The notes under the pieces were generated by a model. That model had not been told where the DNA came from. It saw only the letters and a list, made by a program, of their open reading frames with translations, and did no database searches. Position numbers and translations under genes: made by a program. 64,000 nucleotides of DNA from Roseateles amylovorans (GTDB lineage Bacteria > Pseudomonadota > Gammaproteobacteria > Burkholderiales > Burkholderiaceae_C): the NCBI RefSeq assembly GCF_025398155.2, contig NZ_CP104562.2:2480001-2544000 (forward strand). Reading direction: 5' to 3'. Shown here piece after piece: positions 17,135 to 25,852 of this stretch. How positions within the stretch are numbered: position 1 is the first letter of the stretch; every line of letters begins with the position of its first letter.

Positions 17135-17749
17135 CTATCCGCGCGACGGGGAGATGGCCGCCGGTGCCTCGGCGCCGGACCCGGCTGAGATGAACCAGCG
17201 CTGCTGCAGACATTCGCGCAGACGCAGGCGCGCGCGGTGCAGCAGCACCCAGATGTTGGCGGTGGAGACGCCCGCCTCGCGGCAGATCTCGTCGGTGTCG
17301 AGCTCCAGCCATTCGCGCATCATGAACACGCGACCCTGCTGGGGCGGCAGCATCGTGACGCAGGCTTCGAGCACCTGCATGAACTCCACCTGATGCAGCG
17401 CGGCTTCAGGATCATGGCCCCAGTCCGGCGGCGTCTCGCGCCAATGGCCCGCGCCGTCGAACAGCAGGTCTTCCAGGGGTTCGTCGTCGTCCGGGCCCGC
17501 CGTGGCGGAGGCGGTCAGCTCCTTGCAGTTGCGGCGGATCTGGTCCACCAGCTTGTGCTTGAGGATGCCGATCAGCCAGGTCTTGAACTGCGAGCGGCCG
17601 TCGAAGTCGCGCGGTTTCTCGAGTGCCGCGAGCAGGGTTTCGGACACCGCGTCCTCCGCCCAGGCGTCGTTGCGCATCTGTAGCCGGGCGTAACGCAGCA
17701 GCTGCGGTCGCAGTTGCTCCAGCTCGGCGGGCCATTGGGAGGGGGACAT
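17135..17749 (-). CDS. ECF-family RNA polymerase sigma factor
   Basis: The 204-residue protein carries sigma region 2 (LLRYARLQMRNDAWAEDAVSETLLAAL, FKTWLIGILKHKLVDQIRR) and region 4 (CVTMLPPQQGRVFMMREW, TDEICREAGVSTANIWVLLHRARLRLRECL). An acidic linker of about 30 residues separates them. ATG 17749 is chosen because region 2 begins just after it. Its partner anti-sigma follows in the same transcript, and the bufferin operon starts divergently 187 bases away. In Caulobacter an ECF sigma controls bufferin genes in response to copper, so the same link is likely here. Confidence 0.88.
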   Translation of the reverse strand: MSPSQWPAELEQLRPQLLRYARLQMRNDAWAEDAVSETLLAALEKPRDFDGRSQFKTWLIGILKHKLVDQIRRNCKELTASATAGPDDDEPLEDLLFDGAGHWRETPPDWGHDPEAALHQVEFMQVLEACVTMLPPQQGRVFMMREWLELDTDEICREAGVSTANIWVLLHRARLRLRECLQQRWFISAGSGAEAPAAISPSRG

Positions 17750-17778
17750 GGGGGGGCGAAAAAATAGTTGGCGGCAGT

Positions 17779-17804
17779 GTAAGCAACTCGGGGTCTGCTG
17801 CGAC
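17779..17804 (+). promoter_or_regulatory. Candidate ECF promoter for the bufferin operon
   Basis: GTAAGC at 17779-17784 and CGAC at 17801-17804 are separated by exactly 16 bases. This resembles the GTAACC-N16-CGAA form I recall for the sigma factor of the Caulobacter bufferin regulon. It would give a leader of roughly 125 bases before bufA. The assignment rests on one site and the adjacent sigma gene. Confidence 0.35.
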
Positions 17805-17936
17805 AGACGGATGTCGCACCACACTCGCTCACCCACTTTTGACCCTGAGCGGGCGCCTGAGATTGAACCCGAACTCGGGTGGGTGGCGCGGCGAGTTCCA
17901 CCTGTCATCCCAACTTTCCAACCAGGAGTCCGTTCC

Positions 17937-18224
17937 ATGACCACTACCCGCCACCTCGTGATGTCCGCACTCACCGCCGCACTCGCCCTGGGCGCGGTCC
18001 AGCAGGCGTCGGCTGCCGATGAAAGCAAGGGCAAGGAGAAGTGCTACGGCATTGCCAAGGCCGGCCAGAACGATTGCGCCAATCTCAGTGGCTCGCATTC
18101 CTGCGCCGGACAGTCCACCATGGACGCCTCGCCCGACGAATGGAAGTACGTCGCCAAGGGCACCTGCAAATCCGCCGGCGGCATGAGCGCCGAGGCGGCC
18201 AAGCAACAGCGGATGAAGAAGTGA
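17937..18224 (+). CDS. bufA: Bufferin precursor peptide (DUF2282)
   Basis: The 95-residue product has a Sec-type signal peptide (cut after QQASA, residue 26), then a core with four Cys at C36, C47, C56 and C77 (EKCYGIAKAGQNDC, SHSCAGQS, KYVAKGTC) and a charged tail. This Cys pattern is that of DUF2282 bufferins: ribosomal peptides whose Cys residues are converted to 5-thiooxazoles by an MNIO enzyme, then exported to the periplasm where they bind copper. AGGAG stands eight bases before ATG 17937. The stop overlaps the GTG start of bufB, ensuring coupled synthesis with the modifying enzyme. Confidence 0.88.
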   Translation: MTTTRHLVMSALTAALALGAVQQASAADESKGKEKCYGIAKAGQNDCANLSGSHSCAGQSTMDASPDEWKYVAKGTCKSAGGMSAEAAKQQRMKK

Positions 18225-19228
18225 GCACCGGCGCCAGGCTGAAGCCGACTGCGGTCGGCGTCGGCTGGCGCCAGCCCCATTACCGCGAGGTGATGGCGAC
18301 TGGCGCGGACGACGTGTCCGGCCCCGGCGGCGCGCTGTCGACGCTACGCCCGGCGAGGTCGCTCGGGGTGGACTTTCTGGAGGTCCACACCGAGAACTTT
18401 CTCGCTGCGGGCGGCGCTGCTCGTCAGATGCTGCTGGACGCCTCCACCTGCCATTCGATCAGTCTGCATGGCGTGGGTCTGGGCCTCGGATCCGCCTGCG
18501 GGCTGGACCTCACCCATCTGCGACGGATCCGTGAGCTGGCTGATCAGGTGCGACCGGTGCTGATGTCCGAGCATGCGTGTTTCGCTCGGGTGACGCCGGG
18601 TGGGCAGGGCGCTCAGGTGCTGCATGCGCAGGACCTGCTGCCCTTGCCCTTCAGTGCGGTCAGCCTGGACCTGCTGGTCGAGCAGGTGCAGATCGCTCAG
18701 GACATGCTGGGCCGCCGGCTGCTGATCGAAAACCTCAGCGCCTGCGTGGCCTGGGCGGACGATCACATCCCCGAGCCGGAATTCTTCAACCGCCTCGCGC
18801 AGCGTTCGGGCTGCGGCCTGTTGCTGGATCTGAACAATCTGTATGTCAACGCATTGAATCGCGGCCATGCTCAAAGCGATGTCGATGTCGATGTCGATGT
18901 CGATGTCGATGCCGATGCCGATGCCGATGCCGATGCCTTGCGCGCCGCATGCGCCTGGGTTGATGCGATCGATCCAAGCATCGTCGGCGAAATTCATCTG
19001 GCCGGACATCTGCGACGGGATGGCTTGGTGATCGACGATCACGGCAGCCGGGTGTGCAAGGACGTGTGGCGTCTCTACGCGCATGCCCTGCGACGGCTCG
19101 GCCCTCGGCCCACCCTCATCGAATGGGACACCGACGTGCCGCCGTGGTCGGTGCTGCTGGACGAGGTGGCGCAAGTCCGTCGGGCCCAGTCGACGCTGCA
19201 GTGGGGTGCGGGGGAGGTGATCGCATGA
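18221..19228 (+). CDS. bufB: MNIO-family peptide-modifying oxidase (DUF692)
   Basis: The 335-residue TIM-barrel enzyme belongs to the multinuclear non-heme iron-dependent oxidases. Probable metal ligands and active-site residues are visible in EVHTENF, SLHGVGL (H83), SEHACF (H118), IENLS (E170), LLDLNNLYVN (D203/N205), GEIHLAGH (H259, H263), DDHGSRV and IEWDTD. It should oxidise Cys of the BufA core to thiooxazole. It starts at GTG 18221 in a GTGA overlap with bufA and ends in ATGA with bufC. Odd feature: residues 220-239 are (Asp-Val)5(Asp-Ala)5, an acidic insert after LYVNALNRGHAQS encoded by hexamer repeats. Confidence 0.9.
   Translation: MSTGARLKPTAVGVGWRQPHYREVMATGADDVSGPGGALSTLRPARSLGVDFLEVHTENFLAAGGAARQMLLDASTCHSISLHGVGLGLGSACGLDLTHLRRIRELADQVRPVLMSEHACFARVTPGGQGAQVLHAQDLLPLPFSAVSLDLLVEQVQIAQDMLGRRLLIENLSACVAWADDHIPEPEFFNRLAQRSGCGLLLDLNNLYVNALNRGHAQSDVDVDVDVDVDADADADADALRAACAWVDAIDPSIVGEIHLAGHLRRDGLVIDDHGSRVCKDVWRLYAHALRRLGPRPTLIEWDTDVPPWSVLLDEVAQVRRAQSTLQWGAGEVIA
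18878..18937. repeat. In-frame hexamer tandem repeat in bufB
   Basis: Five copies of GATGTC are followed by five of GATGCC. They encode (DV)5(DA)5. The six-base period means slippage changes the length of an acidic loop without shifting frame. Confidence 0.95.
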
Positions 19229-20187
19229 GCGCGCCGCAGCCAGACGTCGACCGAGCGCCCCGGGAGCCCGGTCGTGTTGACGACGAAACCGGCGACGCCG
19301 TGATGACGACGATGACGACGATGCCGATGCCGATGACGACGGCCGCGACCACGATGACCGCCCAGCGCGCGGCGCTGGACGTCGCGCAGCGTCGCTTTGT
19401 CGAGGCGCTGCGCGTGGCGCCGGACGAGGACCCGCTACGGTGGGCGCCGCCCGGCCTAGTGGCTTTGCCTGGCGTGCGCGGCGGTCTGCCCCGTGGCTTG
19501 ACGGCGTACCGGCTCAACGGGTGCGTGCTGGCGGACCGAACGCTGTCGGCGGTCTATCCCCGCTTGCGGGAGCAGATGGAGGCCGAGCAGCCGGGCGGAT
19601 TCGTCGCGCTGGCCTGGTCCTGCTGGCGCCGACAGGGTCCGGTCGACGCCGATCTGGGCGAATGGGGCGAGACCCTGGTGGACGCGCTGGCTGCTGCGGA
19701 ATCCACGCAGGGCTCGCCACCGTCGTGGACCGATCTCGCCCGCCTGGAATGGGCGATGCACGTCTGCGAGCGCGCCGCTCAAGCGCGAGCCTTCAATGCC
19801 GAGTCCCTGGCCTTGATGGCGTCGGTGGATCCGGCGCAGTTGCAACTGCGGCTGGTGCCCGGTCTGCAGTGTGTGGTTTTGAGAGAAGCGTCGGCACGCG
19901 CCCTCAGCGAGGTGCGTGAGCTGTCCGAGTGGCTCGACCTGCCGCCCGCTGCAGCGGGCGCTGCGCCGGCGGACCAGTCGGTGGTGGTCTGGCCGGACGG
20001 CTGGCGGGCTCGTGCCCGGCCGGTGTCGTTGCCGGTCGCCACATGGATGCATGCGATGTTGCAGGGCGTGACCCTGCACCAGGCGTTGGAACGCGCCGAT
20101 CCGGCCTTCGATTTCAGCGGCTGGCTGGTGGAGGCGCTGCAGTTCGGCTGGCTGAACGGCGTGCGCCGTCTTGAGGCGGATCGCTGA
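19225..20187 (+). CDS. bufC: Bufferin-associated recognition protein (DUF2063)
   Basis: The 320-residue protein matches the DUF2063 partner of MNIO enzymes: N-terminal helices with RFVEALR, LPRGLTAYRLN, LADRTLSAVYPRLRE, then a domain LARLEWAMHVCERAAQ typical of these proteins, and a C-terminal winged part (FDFSGWLVEALQFGWLNGV). It is thought to bind the precursor and present it to BufB. The N-terminal 45 residues are a Met/Thr/Pro low-complexity stretch (MTTMTTMPMPMTTAATTM) encoded by ATGACGACG-type repeats, so an internal ATG may be the working start. The annotated ATG overlaps the bufB stop. Confidence 0.82.
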   Translation: MSAPQPDVDRAPREPGRVDDETGDAVMTTMTTMPMPMTTAATTMTAQRAALDVAQRRFVEALRVAPDEDPLRWAPPGLVALPGVRGGLPRGLTAYRLNGCVLADRTLSAVYPRLREQMEAEQPGGFVALAWSCWRRQGPVDADLGEWGETLVDALAAAESTQGSPPSWTDLARLEWAMHVCERAAQARAFNAESLALMASVDPAQLQLRLVPGLQCVVLREASARALSEVRELSEWLDLPPAAAGAAPADQSVVVWPDGWRARARPVSLPVATWMHAMLQGVTLHQALERADPAFDFSGWLVEALQFGWLNGVRRLEADR

Positions 20188-20261
20188 TTCGTCGCGTGTG
20201 ATCCGTCGCGTGTGGGCCGTCGCCCTACTTGCCACTTCCCAAACAATCCAAGGACATTCAC

Positions 20262-20813
20262 ATGAACACTAACACCGGCGCACTTCGGAAAGCCGCTTCG
20301 GCCGACGGCAGGGGATGGACCACCTGGCTGCGCATCCTCATCGATCCCGGCCTGCAACAGCCCAGCCTGCTGGGCGGCGCCGCGTCATGGACGGTGAACG
20401 GCGCGCAGGCCCTGGGCGCCCTGGCGGCGCGCTTGTATGTGGCCCATGTCTTCTTCCTCTCCGGCCTGACCAAGATTCGCGACTGGGAGATCACCCTGGC
20501 CCTGTTCGAGGACGAATACCACGTGCCGCTCCTGCCCCCTGAACTGGCCGCCTGGATGGGGACCGGGGGGGAGCTGGTGCTGCCGGTACTGCTGGTGCTG
20601 GGCTTGGGGGGACGCTTCGCCGCCTTGGGGCTGAGCGTGGTCAACCTGATGGCGGTGCTGAGCTTGTCTGACATCGCGCCGGCCGCACTGGTGCAGCATC
20701 AGCTCTGGGGCGGGCTGCTGTTGGGGCTGGCGCTGTATGGGCCGGGACGACTGTCGTTGGACGCGGTGGTCGCGTCGCACTTGCGCTGCGAGAAGGGCCG
20801 TTCGGGCCGTTGA
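20262..20813 (+). CDS. DoxX-family membrane protein of the bufferin operon
   Basis: The 183-residue protein has four hydrophobic segments (LAARLYVAHVFFLSGLTKI, LVLPVLLVLGLGGRFAALGL, LSVVNLMAVLSL, LLLGLALYGPGRLSLDAVV), the DoxX pattern. DoxX proteins are frequent fourth members of DUF2282/DUF692/DUF2063 operons; a part in redox chemistry or in handling the modified peptide at the membrane is only inferred. AAGGA lies seven bases before ATG 20262, 74 bases after bufC, with no terminator between. It converges on tolA. Confidence 0.8.
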   Translation: MNTNTGALRKAASADGRGWTTWLRILIDPGLQQPSLLGGAASWTVNGAQALGALAARLYVAHVFFLSGLTKIRDWEITLALFEDEYHVPLLPPELAAWMGTGGELVLPVLLVLGLGGRFAALGLSVVNLMAVLSLSDIAPAALVQHQLWGGLLLGLALYGPGRLSLDAVVASHLRCEKGRSGR

Positions 20814-20891
20814 AGCACGGAGGTCGTCACGCGGACCGTCGCCCTCAGATCTGCGCCTTCATCATTTGCTTGCTGCCTGCTGCCTGATAGC

Positions 20892-20931
20892 GGCTTGGCG
20901 GCTTGGCGGCTTGGCGGCTTGGCGGCTTGGC
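20892..20931. repeat. Perfect octamer tandem array (5 x GGCTTGGC)
   Basis: Five identical 8-bp units lie in the 200-base convergent gap between the DoxX gene and tolA. No gene or clear terminator was found in the gap. Confidence 0.9.
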
Positions 20932-21012
20932 GGCGAGCCCCGACATCTCTTCTGATCGGGACCGGGGCGAGCCGCGAAGCTCGCTCCGGATCCTGCCCTC
21001 GGAGTCGGGGCA

Positions 21013-21909
21013 TTACTCCCGCGGCCGGAAGGTGATGATCATCACCCGGGGCACGGTGCCGTCGGTGTCCCGCGGCAGCACCTCGGTCTTGTCCAGCGCG
21101 CGCAGGACCGCGTTGTCGAAGTCCTCCAGGCCGCTGGACTTGACGATCTTGCGGGAGACGATGGTGCCGTCCGGTGCCGCGCGCACTTCCACTTCCGCTT
21201 CCGGGTTGCTGGCACCGCCCGGATCGTTGTAGACGATGTTCGGACGGACCCGCGCCTTGATGCGGCCGGCATAGTTGGCCGATGGGCCGGAACTCTTCAG
21301 CGCCGATCCGGTGGCATTGGGCGCCCCGGTGGCACCGGCCATGCCGGCGATGCGCTGCAGGTTTTCCTGGCGCTGTTTCTCGCGCAGGGCATCGGCGTCG
21401 CGCTTGGCTTTCTCCTGCTTGGCCGCGTCGTCCTTCTTGGCCTGGTCCTGCTTGCGCTCGGCGTCCTTGCGGTCGCGTTCCTTCTTGTCGGCCTCGTCCT
21501 TCTTCTGCTGCTCGAGCTTGCGCTTTTTCTCTTCGGCGTCGCGCAGTTCCTGATCCTCGCGCTGCTTGCGCTCCTTGGCCTTGGCGATGGCGATCTCCGC
21601 GTCGCGCTGGGCCTGGATCTCTTCGCGGGTGGGCTCCTGCGGCTTCGGCGGCTCGGGCTTGGGCTTGGGTTCGACCGGTGTTTCCGGCGGAAGTTGTTCC
21701 TTGGGGGCGGCGGCCTGGGGGATGGCGGACCAGAGTTCCGCCTCCAGCGCCGGCGTGGGGGCCGAGCGCCAGTTGACGCCAAAGCTCAACGCGCCCACCA
21801 ACAGGATGTGGGCCACGACCGCAAAGCCGAAGCCACGCCCCAGCCCCGGGGCGGGCGGCGGGCGAAGCGGGTCGCGATCGGGATGGAATCGGGAGACCAG
21901 GGTGCTCAT
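21013..21909 (-). CDS. tolA: Tol-Pal system protein TolA
   Basis: The 298-residue protein has one transmembrane helix near residues 25-45 (FAVVAHILLVGALSF), a proline/lysine region (VEPKPKPEPPKPQEP), a long Lys/Glu/Ala-rich helix (about 95-200) and a TonB/TolA C-terminal domain ending DGTVPRVMIITFRPRE. It links the TolQR motor to the outer membrane during cell constriction. ATG 21909 is preferred; an upstream in-frame ATG lacks family sequence. It is the last gene of ybgC-tolQ-tolR-tolA; the usual next genes tolB and pal are not present. Confidence 0.9.
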   Translation of the reverse strand: MSTLVSRFHPDRDPLRPPPAPGLGRGFGFAVVAHILLVGALSFGVNWRSAPTPALEAELWSAIPQAAAPKEQLPPETPVEPKPKPEPPKPQEPTREEIQAQRDAEIAIAKAKERKQREDQELRDAEEKKRKLEQQKKDEADKKERDRKDAERKQDQAKKDDAAKQEKAKRDADALREKQRQENLQRIAGMAGATGAPNATGSALKSSGPSANYAGRIKARVRPNIVYNDPGGASNPEAEVEVRAAPDGTIVSRKIVKSSGLEDFDNAVLRALDKTEVLPRDTDGTVPRVMIITFRPRE

Positions 21910-21946
21910 CGCAGGATGTTCATCGCAGGGTGCTTGTCGACATCGG

Positions 21947-22384
<438 letters not shown>

Positions 22385-22408
22385 GGCGTCGCTCTCCGTG
22401 GCGGTCGA

Positions 22409-23101
22409 TCAGCGGGCCGCAGCCGGCGCGGGTTGGCCGGCGTTGCGCTGAAGGATGTTGGAGAACTCTTCGATGAAGGTCTCCAGCGTGATGGCATTGC
22501 GGTCGATCTGGCGGGCAAAGCGGTTGTAGGCCAGCACCGCCGGAATCGCCGCGAACAGGCCGATGGCCGTCGCCACCAGGGCTTCGGCGATGCCAGGCGC
22601 CACCGTGGCCAGGGTGACCTGGGTCAGGTTGGACAGGCCGACGAAGGCATGCATGATGCCCCAGATGGTGCCGAACAGCCCGACATAGGGCGACACCGAA
22701 CCGACCGAGGCCAGGAACGAGAGATGCGATTCCATCGCATCGAGCTCGCGCTGATAGCTGGCGCGCATGGCGCGGCGGGCGCCGTCCAGCAGGCCGTTGG
22801 GTTCGGTGACCCGCTTCTCGCGCAGCTTCAGGAACTCCCGCATGCCGGAGGCGAAGATGCGTTCCAGCGGCGCGCCGTCGGTGCGGTTGGAGACGCTGTT
22901 GAACAGGTCGTTGAGGTTCTTGCCGGACCAGAACTCATGCTCGAAGGACTCGTTGCGTGCCTTGATGCGGCCCAGCGCGATCAGCTTGCTGAAGATCACG
23001 CTCCAACTGGCCAGCGAGACCAGCAACAAAGCGGCGATCACGAGCTGCACCGTCAGGCTGGCATGCGCGATCAGGGAGATGATGGAGAGGTCTTGGTTCA
23101 T
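22409..23101 (-). CDS. tolQ: Tol-Pal system protein TolQ
   Basis: The 230-residue inner-membrane protein has three helices: an N-terminal one (LVIAALLLVSLASWSVIFSK) and two that flank GLFGTIWGIMHAFVGLS and AEALVATAIGLFAAIPAVLAYN, the MotA/TolQ/ExbB core. It forms the proton channel with TolR. The C-terminal helix ends in an Ala/Pro-rich tail. A 231-base gap separates it from ybgC upstream; the gap holds no gene and may contain its own promoter. Confidence 0.95.
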   Translation of the reverse strand: MNQDLSIISLIAHASLTVQLVIAALLLVSLASWSVIFSKLIALGRIKARNESFEHEFWSGKNLNDLFNSVSNRTDGAPLERIFASGMREFLKLREKRVTEPNGLLDGARRAMRASYQRELDAMESHLSFLASVGSVSPYVGLFGTIWGIMHAFVGLSNLTQVTLATVAPGIAEALVATAIGLFAAIPAVLAYNRFARQIDRNAITLETFIEEFSNILQRNAGQPAPAAAR

Positions 23102-23332
23102 GGATTCAAGGTGATCTACAGGATCAGACAGGATCGGGCGGGATTCACAGGGATTTCAGGACAGCGCCAAGCGCAGGGCAACGGATGCTCCCGGCTGTCG
23201 GTGCTGCAGCCTTGGCCGTGGGCTTTGCCGCGCGCGGGGGCGAGTATGGGTCAAGTGCCGCCCCCATGGGCGTCGGTTGTGCTTCTGCGATGTTTCCGCG
23301 GTGCATTTGTGTGCCGGCGCTGGGCCAGGTGG

Positions 23333-23776
23333 TCAGGCCTGCAAGGCCTGCAGGATACGTGCCGGGATCCGGGTGGGCTTGAGGCTGCCCGCATCCACGC
23401 AGCCGATGCGGATGCGCCCTTCGGTCAACAGCAGCTCACCCCGCCAGACCTGCTGGTCGATGGTCAGGCTGGCCCGACCGATGTCGGTGGGATGGACGGT
23501 GACGCGCAGCCAGTCATCCAGGCGCGCGGGTGCCAGGTAGCGCAAGGCGGTGTCGCTGACGACGAAGATCAGGCCTTCGTCACGCCGCATGGCTTCCTGC
23601 TCGAAGCCCAGGCCGCGCAGCCATTCGGTGCGGGCACGTTCCATGAACTTCAGGTAGTTGGCATAGAACACGACGCCACCGGCATCGGTGTCCTCCCAAT
23701 AGACGCGCAGCTCATGCTGGAACGCGGGCAGCGTGCCAGTGAGCGAGGACAACGGGGCGAGGGCGGTGCTGGGCAT
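23333..23776 (-). CDS. ybgC: Acyl-CoA thioesterase YbgC (Tol-Pal associated)
   Basis: The 147-residue hot-dog-fold thioesterase has the signature YWEDTDAGGVVFYANYLKFMERARTEWL with the catalytic Asp of the EDTDAGGVV loop. ATG 23776 has AAGG six bases upstream; a TTG at 23794 that overlaps the aminotransferase stop is the alternative and would add six residues. YbgC proteins hydrolyse short acyl-CoA or acyl-ACP thioesters and are traditionally encoded with tolQRA, as here. Confidence 0.9.
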   Translation of the reverse strand: MPSTALAPLSSLTGTLPAFQHELRVYWEDTDAGGVVFYANYLKFMERARTEWLRGLGFEQEAMRRDEGLIFVVSDTALRYLAPARLDDWLRVTVHPTDIGRASLTIDQQVWRGELLLTEGRIRIGCVDAGSLKPTRIPARILQALQA

Positions 23777-23790
23777 GCGGGCCTTGCGGG

Positions 23791-24990
23791 TCAATGGCGC
23801 AGCTGGTCCAGCCGCACCCGGATGCGCGCCAGCGCGTCTCGCAGATCCTCGGTGCTGCTGGAGAAGGACAGTCTCAGGAAGCGTTCGCCGAAGGCCGGAC
23901 CGAAGTCACGCCCCGGGGTCAGCGCCACCTGCGCCTGCTGCATCAGGTCCATGCAGAGGTCCCAGCTCGACAGTCCGGTGCCTGACGCCGACGCATCGGC
24001 CCAGACATAGAAGGCGCCGTCGGGCACGACCGGCACCGGCAGGCCCATCGCTTGCAGCGCCGGGACCACCATGTCGCGACGTTGGCGCAGCTCATGGCGA
24101 CGACGTTCGTATTCGGCCAGCGACTCGGGCTCGAAGCAGGCCAGGGCCGCTTGCTGAGCAATGGTCGAGGGACAGATGTAGAGGTTCTGCGCCAGCTTCT
24201 CGACCGCCGACATCATCGACGGCGGCAGCACCAGCCAGCCCAGCCGCCAGCCGGTCATGCCGAAGTATTTGGAAAAGCTGTTGATGGAGATGACGTCGTC
24301 GCCCAGCGCCAGTGCGCTGCGCCGATAGCGGTCGTCGTAGCTGATGGCCTGGTAGATCTCGTCGACGAGGGTCACGCCGCCGCGTTCCCGCACGAAGGCA
24401 TGGATGCGGGCGAGTTCGTCCGGTGCGATCGAGGTGCCGGTGGGGTTGCTGGGCGAGGCCAGCAGCACCGCGCGGCTGTGGGCGGTCCAGTGCGCCTGCA
24501 ACTGATCCAGCGACAGCTGGAAGCGCTGCTCGGCGCTGGAGGGCAACAGGCGCGGTGTGGCGTCCACCGCCGCGACGAAGTGGCGATTGCAGGGATAGCT
24601 CGGGTCCGGCATCAGGACCTCATCACCGGCTTCGAACAGGGCCAGGCAAGCCAACTGCAACGCAGCCGAGGCCCCGGCGGTGATGACGATGCGGGACGGA
24701 TCGATCGGCAGGTTCTGCGTGTTGCGATACCAGTCGGACAGACGCTGGCGCAACGCAATCAGGCCGGTGGCCTGGGTGTAGGGCACGCGCCCGGCGGCGG
24801 TGAAACGCGCCGCGGCCTCCCGCACCGCCGCGCTGGCGCCGAAATCGGGCTCGCCGATGTTCAGGTAGATCATGTGCCGGCCGCCACGGGCCGGGTCACA
24901 CACCGCCGAACGGGCGATCTCATCGGCCCGCTTGGCGCATTCCATGACATAGAAGGGTTCGATTTCCTGCAGGCGGGCGGCGAGCTTCAT
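23791..24990 (-). CDS. PLP-dependent class I/II aminotransferase
   Basis: The 399-residue fold type I aminotransferase contains YLNIGEPDFGA, YTQATGLIALRQRLSDWY, the Asn/Pro segment LASPSNPTGT, the Asp/Tyr segment LVDEIYQAISYD and the PLP lysine in INSFSKYFGMTGWRLGW. The AAGGAG six bases before ATG 24990 decides the start over two earlier in-frame ATG codons. Substrate specificity (aspartate, aromatic or branched amino acids) cannot be settled. It probably shares a transcript with ybgC and the tol genes, since the ybgC start lies within or just after its stop. Confidence 0.9.
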   Translation of the reverse strand: MKLAARLQEIEPFYVMECAKRADEIARSAVCDPARGGRHMIYLNIGEPDFGASAAVREAAARFTAAGRVPYTQATGLIALRQRLSDWYRNTQNLPIDPSRIVITAGASAALQLACLALFEAGDEVLMPDPSYPCNRHFVAAVDATPRLLPSSAEQRFQLSLDQLQAHWTAHSRAVLLASPSNPTGTSIAPDELARIHAFVRERGGVTLVDEIYQAISYDDRYRRSALALGDDVISINSFSKYFGMTGWRLGWLVLPPSMMSAVEKLAQNLYICPSTIAQQAALACFEPESLAEYERRRHELRQRRDMVVPALQAMGLPVPVVPDGAFYVWADASASGTGLSSWDLCMDLMQQAQVALTPGRDFGPAFGERFLRLSFSSSTEDLRDALARIRVRLDQLRH

Positions 24991-25324
24991 CGAGGTCTCC
25001 TTCTTGGCCAACATGTGGGACTGGCTGGGGTCGTGACGAATGTGGCGGTGGTCCGCGCGGGGGTCCGGTGTCGGCTCGGAATCGGCTGGATGGATCGGCT
25101 GCATCAACCGGATTGCTGAACCGGATTGCTGAACCGGCTCGCTTCCGGCCCGCTTCCGGCCAGGTCAGGCCGGTTCAACCCCGCCAACGATGCCGATCCG
25201 TGCCGAGCGGGTCAAGCCGGTGAAACGGGTCCAGCCGGTCGAGCGGGTCAATCCGGCCAATCCGGCTCATCCGGTCAATCCTGCTGATCCGGTCAAGCAA
25301 GGCTGGCCCTGTCCGATCAAATCT
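24991..25324. other. Intergenic region with nonamer repeats
   Basis: No gene is seen. A near-perfect 13-bp direct repeat (AACCGGATTGCTG) occurs around 25108-25136. From 25209 to 25298 ten degenerate 9-bp units follow, of the form GGGTCAAGC, CGGTCGAGC, CGGTCAATC. The region separates nusB (ending 25325) from the aminotransferase start. Confidence 0.75.
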
Positions 25325-25852
25325 TCAGCCGCGAGCGGCTTTGACCTCGACCGGACGCAGGTCCGCCGCGGCGCGGTCCAGCACGCCATTGACGTACTTG
25401 TGGCCGTCAGTCCCGCCGAAGGACTTGGCCAGTTCCACGGCCTCGTTGATCGCGACCTTGTAGGGCACGTCGATGCTGTGCTTGAGCTCGAACGCGCCGA
25501 TCATCAGGATCGCATGCTCGATGGGCGACAGCTCGGTGGTCTTCCGGTCCGCATGGCGGGCCAGCACCGCGTCCAGATCGGCGGCATCCTCGACGGCGCC
25601 GTAGAACACCTTGTCGTAGAGGTTGCGGTCACTCTTTTCGAAGCCTTCCTGCTCACGGGTGTGGGCATCGATCACAGCGAGCTCGTCACCGGTCAGCAGC
25701 CATTGATAGATGCCTTGCAGGGCATGCTCGCGGGCGCGGCGGCGCGCCGACTTGACCGGCGCGCGTTTGTCACCCGGTTTGGCACCCGCAGAGGTGGCCG
25801 GCTTGCCGGCGGCTGGGCCGCCGTTGTCGTGGGGGGTGTCCTTGGTCGTCAC
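25325..25852 (-). CDS. nusB: Transcription antitermination factor NusB
   Basis: The 175-residue all-helical RNA-binding protein shows ARRRAREHALQGIYQWLLTG, LSPIEHAILMIGAFEL and VPYKVAINEAVELAKSFGGTDGHKYVNGVLDR, which are diagnostic for NusB. It acts with NusE in rRNA antitermination. The N-terminal 35 residues are a Lys/Gly/Pro-rich extension. The start is GTG 25852, overlapping the ribH stop in GTGA; the ribH-nusB pairing is widespread in proteobacteria. Confidence 0.96.
   Translation of the reverse strand: MTTKDTPHDNGGPAAGKPATSAGAKPGDKRAPVKSARRRAREHALQGIYQWLLTGDELAVIDAHTREQEGFEKSDRNLYDKVFYGAVEDAADLDAVLARHADRKTTELSPIEHAILMIGAFELKHSIDVPYKVAINEAVELAKSFGGTDGHKYVNGVLDRAAADLRPVEVKAARG

Noticed and set aside
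17750..18034. Longer ECF sigma N-terminus extending into the bufA upstream region
   Set aside because: The extra residues show no sigma similarity and would cover the divergent promoter region; ATG 17749 directly precedes region 2.
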